A DNA stretch of 64,000 bases, taken from Nageia nagi (taxonomy: Eukaryota > Pinophyta). Within the stretch, counting starts at the first letter, position 1. Each line of letters starts with the position of its first letter. The notes under the pieces were generated by a model. It saw nothing but the letters and a program-made list of their open reading frames with translations, was not told the DNA's origin and did no database searches. The DNA is taken from contig JBITNC010000001.1 in NCBI GenBank assembly GCA_050084985.1, positions 109,058,001 through 109,122,000 of the forward strand, given 5' to 3'. This document shows, piece by piece, positions 48,531 to 58,818 of the stretch. The translations under genes and the position numbers were made by a program.

Positions 48531-49110
48531 AGTTTATCACTTATTTTGTGGAGTTTGGTTCTTATGCAACTGTAGTACACCTCTTGGTGTGAAGGCTCAA
48601 TTGTGTGGAACTTAGCTCTCCCCTATCAGCTTATCACTTATTTTGCAGAGTTCGATTCTTATGCAACTATAGTACACCTCTTAGTGTGAAGGCTCAGTTG
48701 TGTGGAACTTAGCTCTCCCCTATTAGCTTATCACTTATTTTGTGAAGTTCAATTCTTATGCAACTGCAGTACACCTCTCAGTGCGAAGGCTCAGTTGTGT
48801 GGAACTTAGCTCTCACATATCAGCTTATCATTATTTTACGAAGTTCAGTTCTTATGTAACTGTAGTACACCTCTTGGTGTAAAGGCTCAGTTGTGTGGAA
48901 CTTAGCTCTCATGTATTAGCTTATCATTGTTTTGCAGAGTTTGGTTCTTATGCAACTGTAGTACACCTCTTGGTGTGAAGGCTCAGTTATGTGGAACTTA
49001 GCTCTCCCCTATCAGCTTATCACTTGTTTTGTAGAGTTCGATTCTTATGCAACTACAGTACACCTCTTGGTGCGAAGGCTCAGTTGTGTGGAACTTAGCT
49101 CTCCCCTGTG
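48531..49110 (+). repeat. E5 tandem array 2, 96-97-bp unit, 6 copies
   Basis: The unit contains TTCTTATGCAACTGTAGTAC, ACACCTCTTGGTGTGAAGGC and TGTGGAACTTAGCTCTC. The last motif recurs at 48611, 48708, 48805, 48901, 48997 and 49094. ACACCTCTTGGTGT is itself a small inverted repeat. The unit keeps the ATCAGCTTATCA piece of array 1, suggesting stepwise growth. Confidence 0.95.
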
Positions 49111-49340
49111 TGCGGTCATGGTTATCATGTCTTGTCTTGTGAGTTGGTCACGTGTGTTATCATGTCTTGTCTTATGAGTTGGTTATGTGTGTTGTCATGT
49201 GTTGTCATGTTTTGTCTTGTGATGTGGTCTTGTCAAGTTATCATCCGGTTGACATGTGTGGTCAAGTCATCTATCCGGTCATTGTCATGTGTGTTGTCAA
49301 GTTTGTTGTCATGGGTCATCAGTATTGTAGCAAGATTATC
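49111..49340 (+). repeat. E5 tandem array 3, degenerate 36-bp unit
   Basis: TTATCATGTCTTGTCTTGTGAGTTGGT-type units near 49122 and 49158, then shorter degenerate GTTGTCATGT and GGTCAAGT units. G/T-rich on the + strand. Confidence 0.75.
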
Positions 49341-49594
49341 AGCTTATCAGATGATTAGATATATCAGGCTATCACCTTCTACAGCAAAATGCAAGGGGCA
49401 AGCTTGCCCAAGGTAATATCAAAAGGGAGTTTTCTCAACCTATATCTAGTACTAATAAGCTTTATCATGATGTTGTTTAAGTTTAGAATGGTTAATGTTT
49501 ATCATTGCTTATCAAAATTGTTTGTTATGATATTATGTTTTTACTTTGAATGCAAAATCTCAAGTCACCTCATGTTTCTTTCGATTTCACATCC

Positions 49595-49607
49595 AAAGTG
49601 GGGCATC
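49595..49607 (+). other. E5 polypurine tract
   Basis: AAAGTGGGGCATC immediately before the 3' LTR TGTTAAC, the expected site for plus-strand priming. Confidence 0.8.
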
Positions 49608-50440
49608 TGTTAACACATAAAAATGAATTTATGTTTTTAAATCAATAAATTAATGAAATATGCTTGGCCTAAATATATGTCTTGAATGTATTAAAGTGAT
49701 AATGTCAATGTTTGTCTTGAATATGAATTTTATAATGATTATCTTGAATATTGCATGGATTATCTTGTTTATTGGTGTGTTTATCTTGAATGTTGTGAAC
49801 TAGCCTTATTTATGTAGATGCACACTGACCCATGGGTGGTATTATCTATTATCTATATAAATAAGGGATCTAATAGTAAGTCCATAATAAAAAGGATACA
49901 CATGATCCCGTGTATGGTCTTGTAAGTGGCTACCCCTTAAGGTATCTCTTGGTACTGCCTACAAGGCTATGGTTTGTGTGCTTCCTTACGCAAGCTATCC
50001 TGACATCTACGATCTATTCTGATATCATACTGCTATTTGAGACATCTATATTGAAGTTTTGGACTTAATTGAGAGGTCAAAACTATCAAAGGAAGACCAC
50101 TGGTGCTCCTTTGTGAATAGAAGAACACCACTGGCACTCTTATATCATTGAAATGGACTACCCATGATCCTCTTTTTGCATCCTCGTAGGTCATGACATT
50201 GTTGGAAAGGTAGCTCATCATCAGTACATCGCCAACATCTACATCTTTCATTGTTAGGTTCATTCTATGAGGTAAGTACACAAATTACAGTCTTGGTTGG
50301 TACAATTACACTTCTGAATTGGTTATTTTATTTATTGTTATCTAGAATAAATTGCTATCCATAGCTTAAATACAGATAATATTGAGTTTGTAGATATTTT
50401 CCTATTTACTTATTTGCATGCTCAATTTTATTTGTAAATA
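49608..50440 (+). repeat. E5 3' LTR (833 bp)
   Basis: Copy of 42934-43785. TATATAAATA near 49855. It ends GTAAATA, with T for C in the final CA. Confidence 0.96.
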
Positions 50441-51540
50441 GTAATGATCCTCAAAATCCTAAAATTATTCAATTAGGAGAAAACCTCACAAAAAATGAAA
50501 AAGAAAAAATTAGAACCTTATTAAAAGAACAAGAAAAGGTATTTGCATGGTCATACGCAGACATGCCCGGGATAGATCCTAAATTAGTAGTACATAATTT
50601 AGCATTAAAGCTTGATGCTAAACCTATTAAACAAAAATTACGTAAGATGCATCCTACTATAGCATTAATGGTAAAAGAAGAACTCCAAAAATTATTAGAA
50701 GCCAAATTTATACAACCTATAGATTATTCAGATTGGATATCTAATATGGTACCTGTGAAAAAACCAAGTGGAAAAATAAGAATATGCACAAATTTTCATG
50801 ATCTTAACAAAGCTTGTCCTAAATATGATTTCCCACTACCTAGCATCGATAATCTGGTAGATTCAATAGCAGGACATGATATGTTATCATTGATGGATAG
50901 GTTTTCTAGTTATAATCAAATAAAAATAGCTACTGAAGATCAACATAAAACGACTTTTATAACTCCTTGGGGTACCTTTTGTTATAAATTTATGCCTTTT
51001 GGATTGAAAAATGTCGGGGCAACTTATCAAAGAGCTATGAATTATATATTCCATGACTATATGCACGACATAGTAGAAGATTATGTTGATGATTTGTTGG
51101 TTAGATCTAAATATCGAGTAGATCATGGAAAAGATCTAATTAAAGTCTTAGATAGATTATTAGAACATAAAGTAAGGTTAAATCCAAAAAAATGTGTTTT
51201 TGGTGTAACTTCAGGAAAATTATTAGGATTTATTATGTCTCAACGAGGAATTGAAATAGATCCTAGTAAAGTGAAGGCAGTAGTAGATATGCCACCTCCT
51301 GCAAATCTAGAACAATTACAGAGTTTATAGGGTAAGTTACAAGCCATTAGAAGGTTTATAGCTCAACTTTTTGATAAATGTAAACCATTTACAAAATTAT
51401 TAAAAAAGGGAATAGAATATCATTGGGGCAAAGAGCAACAAGATGCATTCGATGAAATTAAAAGATATTTATTATCTCCTCCTGTCTTAAGTCCACTAAG
51501 AAAAGATGTACCCTTTTTGTTATATATTTCAGCTACTGAA
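50441..51540 (+). pseudogene. E3 reverse transcriptase
   Basis: It continues the E3 pol frame right after the E5 duplication and is open from 50443 to a TAG at 51328 (former CAG in SLQGKLQAI). All RT blocks are present: MVPVKKPSGKIRICTNFHDL (50749-50808), ACPKYDFPLPSIDNLVD, WGTFCYKFMPFGLKNVGATY (50970-51029), YVDD (51082-51093) and NPKKCVFGV followed by KLLGFI. It copies the element RNA into DNA. The catalytic YVDD is intact, so this domain is the best preserved in the window. Confidence 0.95.
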
Positions 51541-51990
51541 ACTGCCTTAGGGACAATGCATGCTCAAAAGAATGAACACAATAAAGAGCAAGCTATATAT
51601 TATTTGAGTAGAACCCTAGTGAGCTACGAGATTAAGTATATATATTTGGAAAAATTATGTCTGGTTATCGTTTTTGCTACTAAAAAACTTTGACATTATA
51701 TGCTTAATCATACAACATATGTCATTTCTAAAGTAGATCCATTGAAATATATGATGAATAAAACTTATCAAAATTCAAGAACTATAAAGTGGATAATGCA
51801 CTTAACTGAATTTGATTTACATTTTATTGGACAAAAGTCAATAAAAGGACAAGTAATTATTGATTATCTCGCTGAGGCCCCATTGCAAGATGAAAAACCA
51901 CTTGTCGTTGAATTACTCGATGATAGAGTGTTTCAATTAGATGAAATTGAAATACCTGTAGAACATGAAAATGATTGGGATATGACAATA
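51541..51990 (+). pseudogene. E3 first RNase H domain (gypsy type) and tether
   Basis: LLYISATETALGTM, then QAIYYLSRTLVSYEIKY, then KKL-stop-HYML (TGA 51691, former CGA), then KYMMNKTYQNSRTIKWIMHL and GQVIIDYLAEAP. This is the usual RNase H position after RT. Part of it is a clean ORF at 51700-52008. The active-site residues are not all evident. Confidence 0.85.
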
Positions 51991-52614
51991 CACTTTGATG
52001 GTTCTTGATGTGAACAAGGTGGTGGAGCAGGTGTTGTATTCATAACACCATAAGGTATCCCTATACCTTATGCATTTAAACTAAAATTTCCTTGTACTAA
52101 TAATAATGTGGAATATGAAGCTTTGATATTAGCATTAAAAACTGCTATTAAATTAAAACTTAAAAGAATAAAGTTTATTGGAGATTCTTTACTCATCGTA
52201 AATCAAGTGAAAGGAATTTATCAATGTAAAGAGCATTTACTTCAAAAGTATAAAGTGTTAGTTGAAGAATTATTAAAATCTTTTGACTAATTTATTATAG
52301 AAGCAGCACCAAGATCATCTAATAGATTTGCAGATGCTATGGCTTCTATTGGATCTCTTATCCTAGAGGATCCTAAACAATCTTCAATTCAAGTTGAGAT
52401 AATTCAATTATCTCAATCATCGTTACAACAGGAGGATGAAGAAAAAAATGTACTAAATATTGACATAAATGATAAAGATAATTGGTATAAAGAATTGATA
52501 GACTTTTTAAAATTTGGAAATCTTCCTACAAACCTTAATAAATCAGCACGACGAGCTTTTAAAATTAAAGCAACGAAATATTGTTTGTTAGGGGGCATTT
52601 TACATTAATGAAAT
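51991..52614 (+). pseudogene. E3 second RNase H domain (Tat-type)
   Basis: A complete second RNase H fold follows the first: FDGS (Asp 51997), GGGAGVVFITP, NNVEYEALI (Glu 52111), IGDSLLIVNQVKG (Asp 52183) and ADAMASIGS (Asp 52333). Stops at TGA 52006, TAA near 52051 and TAA near 52288 fit C-to-T changes. An additional RNase H between the first one and integrase is a known property of plant Tat elements. It probably improves removal of RNA primers. The tether to integrase (52339-52608) is Asp/Glu/Lys-rich. Confidence 0.88.
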
Positions 52615-53743
52615 TTTAATGGTATTTTACTTAGATGTTTTGAATGGAATGATGTTAAAAAGGCTATATCTTCTGCCCATGATGGAACATGTGGAGGACA
52701 TTTTAATGGTGTTGTAATTGTAAAATGATTAATACGAATGGGGTATTATTGGCCAACTATGGAAAAAGATTGTTGTGAATATGTTAAAAAATGTTTTAAA
52801 TGTCAACAATACGCTCATTTATTTTCACAACCATCTCAAGAACTGCATCCTATACAATCACTTTGGCCATTCTCTAAATGGGCATTAGATTTAATAGAAC
52901 AAATTACACCTACATCTTCTGGTGGACATAAGTTCATAATTACAGCGATTGAATATTTTACCAAATGGGTAGAGGCTATTTCCATGACTTCCATCATTGG
53001 TTCATGAATCATGAATTTTATAGAAAATTATATTATATGTAGATTTGGTGTGCCAAATCAATTAATTATGGATAATAGATAAAATTTTAAAAATAAGAAT
53101 GTAAAGCAAATATGTGATAAGTATAAGATTAAACAAAGTTTTTCCACTCCTTATTATCCACAAGGCAATGGATAGGTAGAGGCTACTAATAAAACTATTC
53201 GAAACATCTCAGCAAAAATAGTAAATGATTCTCATAGAGATTGGCATATTCAAATACCAAAAGCCTTATGGGCTTATCGTACCAATGTACGCACTCCTAT
53301 TGGGGCAACACCATTCTCTTTAGTGTATGGAATAGAAGCTATTATACCTATAGAACTTGAGATACCATCCCTTAGAGTAAATTTGAGTGAGCAAAATTCT
53401 GATGAAGAAACAAGACAGACTCGCTTAGATCAATTGTTACTTTTAGATGAAAAATGTATTAATGCTTTAGAGCATATGCATGTTTATCAGAAAAGGATAA
53501 AACAAGCTTTTGATAAAAGGGCTCTAATTCGTGAATTCAAAATAGGTGATTTGGTTTTAAAAGAAAATCAACAAACTTCACGAATAGAACGATAGCTTAG
53601 AGATAAGTTTGCTCCAAATTGGTTAGGACCATATATCATTAAGAAAAAATTCGATAGAGGAACTTATCATTTATCAGATTTAGAAGGAAATGAAGAACGT
53701 GAACCTATAAATATCATGCATCTTCGACCTTTCTATACATAAA
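52615..53743 (+). pseudogene. E3 integrase
   Basis: Zinc-binding part: AHDGTCGGHF, then CFKCQQ (52791-52810). Core: ALDLIE (Asp 52888), FTKWVEA, GVPNQLIMDN (Asp 53071), YYPQGNG-stop-VEATNKT (Glu 53179), so all three catalytic acids are present. The C-terminal part has WAYRTNVRTPIGATPFSLVYG, then GDLVLKENQQ, NWLGPYII and a final LRPFYT before TAA 53741. Stops at 52615 (one codon after the ORF at 52339-52608), 52726, 53005, 53080, 53173 and 53593 fit C-to-T at CAA, CAG or CGA. It inserts the cDNA. No chromodomain is visible. Confidence 0.92.
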
Positions 53744-53828
53744 AAAAATGTGTGCATTAGTTTTCTTTTATTTTGTTTTATTATTAAAATAACAAATAAA
53801 TAAAAGTATTAATATTTGTGAAGTGTTA

Positions 53829-55058
53829 ATGATTAAAATAGAAAAGATGAATCTGGCAAGGGAATCTACTGAAGGTAGCATAATGCCACCATAAGTATGA
53901 TTTCCACCACCGAGATATCTAGGTGATTTCGCATTAACATATTTATGACATAGATTTGATCTTAATCTTTTAAATTATTTACAATTGACTATTGATGAAT
54001 AATATAAAAGAACATTTCATATGTTTTGTGTTAGGAATAATGATTGGGGAGTCACTTTGTGTGGATACGAAGTAAGCATTATTTTAGATCCACCAATCTA
54101 TATCACCCATATGGAAAGAATATCACAAAGAATAATGGCTTTCTGCTTACAATGGCCTTATGGAATACCAAAGATTGTCATAAATTGTCAATTAACTGAG
54201 TATTCACTCCTTTTAGCTAGGCTGAAATACATTAAAAAATTAATAAAAAGCCTAGAATGGATGGATGAAATTCTACATTATTTACCTCATAAAAGGGTGA
54301 TTTATGATTTTTCAAATACTTTTGTGGCTTTTCCTCCTAGAACATCACAACAATATTATAGGCAAATTAACAGATGTTCTCACATGCAAATGCGACACAC
54401 AATTTGGGAACGAAAGTTAGCGAAAAGGCAAGCTTTGTGTATTGCTGAACTTAAAATGATAAGTCAAATAAAGGTTAGAAATGAGATCATCAAAAGACTG
54501 TAAAAAGAATGTAGAGTAAGGAATAATGGAAGTTATCTTCCAGGGTTCGAAAATAGGTATGACAAAGATATCTTTATGAAATTTATTCGTAATGCTCCTA
54601 CTCCTTTGTACTCAAAAGTTTTTTCCATGCCTACAGAAATACAACAAAAATTGGCCTTGACATTCTATGATACACGCGAATCTTACGGTTGGGATGTCAA
54701 AATAAGTGGGTATCAAGTTATCATTTGTATCAATGCCTTTGAGTTATGGTGTTCTCCCAAATTAGAATATGATTTAATGATATATTTCTATCTTTTGTGG
54801 CCTATAGAAAAGCCCAAAATAATGGTCGATTGTACTCACAACCAGACTTTAAGATATCAAGAACGACTCATTTCAATCACACAAACTGTGACATCTGAAC
54901 ACTTAGATTATTGTGTTCCAGAAATTTATCATAATCAAGTGGTATTAGATTTTAGTTTTTTGTTTAGTTCAACACATTGTTCATTTAATCCTGATATAGT
55001 TCAAACTCGATTTGAACGCATCACAAATAGATTTCTTAGAAAAATCATAAAATCCTAA
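53829..55058 (+). pseudogene. E3 post-integrase ORF with two related domains
   Basis: One frame of about 409 codons starts 86 bases after integrase. The clean parts are 54021-54503 and 54576-55058. Earlier stops (for example TAA 53892, TGA 53898) and the TAA at 54501 fit former CAA or CGA. The protein appears built of two copies of one domain. Copy 1 (about 53925-54340) has DWGVTLCGYEVSI, LQWPYGIPKIVINC, VIYDFSNTF. Copy 2 (about 54550-54990) has GWDVKISGYQVII, LLWPIEKPKIMVDC, VVLDFSFLF. No signal peptide, transmembrane segment or zinc motif is evident, so it does not look like an envelope protein. A homologous broken ORF lies at the same place in E2 (63027 on). I do not recognise the family. 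It could be a capsid-like, nucleic-acid-binding or host-derived protein; none is shown. Confidence 0.75.
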
Positions 55059-55350
55059 AAATTAGAAAAATCATAAAATCCTAAAAAATAGAAAAATCAT
55101 AAAATCCTAAAAAATAGAAAAATCATAAAATCCTAAAATAGAAAAATCATAAAATCCTAAAAAATAGAAAAATCATAAAATCCTAAAAAATAGAAAAATC
55201 ATAAAATCCTAAAAATAGAAAAATCATAAAATCCTAAAAAATAGAAAAATCATAAAATCCTAAAAAATAGAAAAATCATAAAATCCTAAAAAATAGAAAA
55301 ATCCTAAAATCCTAAAAAATAGAAAAATCATAAAATCCTAAAAATTTGGA
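55036..55350 (+). repeat. 26-bp tandem array grown from the end of the ORF, about 12 copies
   Basis: The unit is TAGAAAAATCATAAAATCCTAAAAA (24-26 bases). The first copy is the last codons and TAA stop of the ORF at 53829-55058. Copies differ mainly in the length of the A run. Confidence 0.93.
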
Positions 55351-56249
55351 AAATATAAAACACATAAAATTTATAAAATTAAAAAATATACCTAGATGGG
55401 AACATCTAGAGGTCACTTGGCAATTGGGTGCCCTGCCCTTGTATGATGTGAATATATGTTGCATGTCATCATAACAGTGATTATCCAGTAAATGTGTAAT
55501 GTATGAAAAGGTTATCTTAGAATAATTTCCTTGTTATCACTACATTCACTTTATCCTTTCTTTCATAAAGAAATGACATACCTTAGATGATAGAAAAACA
55601 TAAAATTTGTATGTTTGAAGAAAAATAAAAAACTCCAAACACTTAATACATTAAGGAATTCTAAGAGAATTTGAATGAAATTATTTTAAAAAAAATTAAG
55701 AGTGAAAAATTATATATCTATCCTATTATTCGCTTCATCCTGAACCCAAGAATCATTGGGTAAAAAAAAAAAGATATGACAAAAAAAATATAGATAAAAA
55801 AAAAATTACATAATATCAATGATTCTTGGGTGATTACAATATCCTCTACTAGGGCTATGGATGCCTGACTGGCAGTAGAGCAAGGTTGTAGCGGGATCAA
55901 GGTGGTTAAGCAACTTTCTATGGACCTCTATACGTTCCATATGGATGGATTAGCTCATTAATGTTTCTGAGATAATTCCATGTCAAATGATCTAAAGAAG
56001 GGAAATGAATGTCACTACACACACAGAGTTTTAGGTTTTTTATCAACATATAATAATATTGTTTGATATCATCTTAGGTTGTTAAATCTTGAAATAAAGA
56101 AAGATAAGGTAGATGTTATAATAACTTGGTTATTAATTCAAAGGTCACTTAATCTTTTTGTTATAATGAATATCCTTCATATTATATAATTTGTTGGTGT
56201 TTAGGATCATTCATTTCATTTTGTTAAACCCATTTTTTACTATTATATC
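55351..56249. other. E3 3' region, non-coding
   Basis: Nothing coding is recognised. Adjacent A-rich tracts occur around 55685-55810. Near 55820-55900, GATTCTTGGGT and its reverse complement (ACCCAAGAATC near 55745) form an inverted repeat about 80 bases apart. Confidence 0.45.
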
Positions 56250-56625
56250 CTACCTTTGAACATTATTAAAATTTGCTTTTCTTTGGGAAAGATAAGAATG
56301 ATTAGTTATTATTCTCTTAACCAAGATAAAGTTAATGTTCATATACATTCCTAAAGTCACTATTGTTTCATGTTAAACCATGTTTTAAATATACCTATTA
56401 CCTTTGAACATTATTAAAATTTACTTTTCTTTGGTAAGGATAAGAATGATTATTTATTGTTCTCCTAACCAAGATAAAGTTAATGTTCATATGCATCCAT
56501 ACGTCATTAGTCTCTATTACCTTTGAACATTATTAAAATTTGCTTTTCTTTGGAAAGGATAAGAATGATTAATTATTGTTCTCCTGACCAAGATAAAGTT
56601 AATGTTCATAACATCCATCAAGAAA
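56250..56625 (+). repeat. Three direct repeats of about 105 bases in E3
   Basis: Each copy has ACCTTTGAACATTATTAAAA, TTTGCTTTTCTTTGG, GATAAGAATGATTA and CCAAGATAAAGTTAATGTTC. Copies begin at 56252, 56400 and 56519. The last two follow each other closely; the first is separated by about 40 extra bases. Confidence 0.9.
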
Positions 56626-57384
56626 TAGTTTTTCATGTCAAGTGGTTTATTATAAAAAATTTCCAAGTGCGGAAAATGATGCATCTGATTCTGCAAAAAT
56701 TTAATAAAAATATGTCCTTAAATAATCTTAAAATCTAGAAGATTTAATATTTGAAAATAATGATTCTTAATTAATTAAGTTAATATATGTATTTTAGATA
56801 TTTTAAATAATATCTAAAGTCAATATAAAATTTAAATCCATTTTTAAAATGATGTACTAAAAGATTTATTAATTTATCATTAGAAACTAGGATATTAATG
56901 ATTAGTTATCAAATTTAAATCATGTTTGCATACATCACACAAAACCATTGTCATCATTTATAAAATATGTTATTAATTATTAAATTAATTAATAGGTTAA
57001 TTAGTCGCAATTTATAATCAATCAATTATTTAAACAAATTATGTTATTTCATATTATCAAGTATCCTCATATAGCTCATAGTTATATCTATGCATCATAC
57101 ATTCTGAAAGTTACATCTATCATCAACATCTCTTCATCATCAAGTAATTAAAAGATAATTATGTTTTCTACATAATATCACATCATACTTATAATATAGA
57201 AAATGTAAGATCATACATCAAGAATCATAGAAATACTATAACATACCATCAGTCTATCCATCACATAATAAAAATAATCTAAACAGTACATCAAGAAAAT
57301 ATAACACCATAATCATCATATCAGCATGAGTCATAATGCCAATAAATAAAAGTACATCATATATATATCATCAAAATAGGAATA
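56626..57384. other. E3 3' region, no gene seen
   Basis: Very AT-rich, with many TATCATCA-like short motifs at 57040-57370. No supported ORF. Confidence 0.45.
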
Positions 57385-57930
57385 TCAATGTCCTCCAGTA
57401 GATACAATATCATCATGAGGATCGCTAGGATGCTCTGAAGAACCCTCATCCCTAGTAATGGATCTCAAGCCTATAGCATATGTATGAGGAGATACACCCC
57501 TAGCAGTAGATTGAGATCGATAAACTGATACTGCATAACAACTGTGACTCCTTGAATGACCCAAGCCACTAGAAATTAGTAAACAAGGAAACCTAGGTAC
57601 TGGCCTAGGTGGTGAACTAGGACCATCTAAAAAATATCTCAGGAAACTAGGTAGCCAAAGCTCCATAGCCCTACGATAATAACTCCACTCTCTCAACTGA
57701 TCTACATGCTTGTCTACAAAAGGAATGGGAGTACCGACACCCAGATCTGCAACCCCACTAGAAAACTCAGTAATATGAGCATTGGCATCCATCAGAGATC
57801 AGCGAAGGGTATCTCACTCAGATCTATATCTCATGCGAGCACTATCAAAATGTCTGAAAGCTATCATCTCAGTCCTCAAGGATGTAATATCTCCTCTCAA
57901 ACTAGCCAACTCTAAAGTAGAAGCATCTTG
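57385..57930 (-). pseudogene. E3 antisense ORF remnant
   Basis: On the minus strand, 57792-57385 is open (135 codons) and the same frame runs on from about 57930 through two TGA stops (former CGA). The first part is coiled-coil-like (LELASLRGDITSLRTEM), followed by a Pro/Arg/Ser-rich tail ending in a His/Asp stretch. GC content is higher than in the surroundings, as in the E5 PMD gene. Position (between pol and the polypurine tract), strand and the coiled-coil-plus-tail layout match the last exon of the E5 gene, but the PMD itself is missing. Antisense extra ORFs are known in Tat elements. The link to PMD is inferred from layout only. Confidence 0.5.
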
Positions 57931-58803
57931 AAGGGTGTGAAGTGGAATAGCAAACGATAAGTAAAAGTCAAAATGAAAATTGTTTTATTTTAAAAACCCT
58001 CACATCACGGATCATTAGCGATCATTATGTTGATTGTCAATGATTTAAATCAAATCGATAACGATTGTTGATTGGCAACGATTCATAAGTAATCATTGAC
58101 GATTTATATTATTTGAAAATATACAAAATGAAGTATATTTTCTTTAAATATCTTAAAATTTATTTGTGTATAGACAAAAAATTAAAAAGCTTCATTCACT
58201 AAGGTGAAAGTGAACACATTATAAATCACATTATTTTTCACCTAGAAGAATGCTCCAATGTCACATGACTACCAAATACATCAGCACATGAAGGACTAGT
58301 ATTGAGTAAACTTACTAGTATAAAATGATTAAAACCGCTATTAAAATAAGTCTAAACATAAGAAATTAAGATATTCATAGCAAAATATACTATTATAAAG
58401 ATAGTATTTTTACTATATAAATCCATGATGATCACTTTACAGTCGTTAACAATAATAAAAGATTATCAACGATCCTTGACTAAGTCAAATATGAAAAATA
58501 GATCAGACTAAGTTTGAGCTCAAATGGCAAAACAATCATAGGATGTAAGAGATCATCTTGAAACCTCGTTGTCGAGACAAAGGACAATACTATTACAATT
58601 CATATATTAAAGAAAACTTATACGGTATAGGTGCGCTTAGACATGCAAAATGACATAACAAAAATGTCATGCAACTATCACACAAGCTCAATATGTCATC
58701 ATACCAAAAATAGCCACTTCCAAAATTATCAACTTTATCAAACAACAAAGCTTCTCATTATATATTTTTCAAAATTATCAACCCTATCTTTGGTTGATAA
58801 TTC
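57931..58803. other. E3 3' region with ATCGT/ACGAT clusters
   Basis: Non-coding. Motifs such as GATTGTCAATGATT, AACGATTGTTGATTGG, CAACGATTCA and GACGATTTA occur at 58000-58105 and again at 58435-58480. They resemble those of the LTR end (36220-36385). Confidence 0.6.
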
Positions 58804-58818
58804 AAAAAAGGGGCAAAA
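58804..58818 (+). other. E3 polypurine tract
   Basis: AAAAAAGGGGCAAAA immediately before the 3' LTR start TGTAGACACTC. Confidence 0.88.

Larger units (their letters stand above)
42934..50440 (+). mobile_element. E5: 7.5-kb non-autonomous LTR retrotransposon with gag and an antisense PMD gene
   Basis: LTRs of 852 and 833 bases (TGTTAACACATA...GTAAACA; the last C is T in the 3' copy), with a perfect TSD GTAAT. Inside are a primer site, a gag gene, an antisense PMD gene, three tandem-repeat arrays and a polypurine tract. There is no protease, RT, RNase H or integrase, so it must have moved with enzymes from elsewhere, like the TR-GAG class. The LTRs differ at about 40 sites by eye, almost all transitions, plus a 25-base tandem copy difference. 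It is the youngest insertion of the stack. Confidence 0.95.

Noticed and set aside
48151-49416. ORFs across the E5 tandem arrays (for example 48151-48429 and 49108-49416)
   Set aside because: They are repeat-driven open frames; the 41-bp unit is not a multiple of three and the reading differs between copies.
54021-55058. Envelope-like gene after integrase
   Set aside because: No signal peptide, no hydrophobic transmembrane segment and no Cys pattern of an envelope; the two-domain repeat gives no support.
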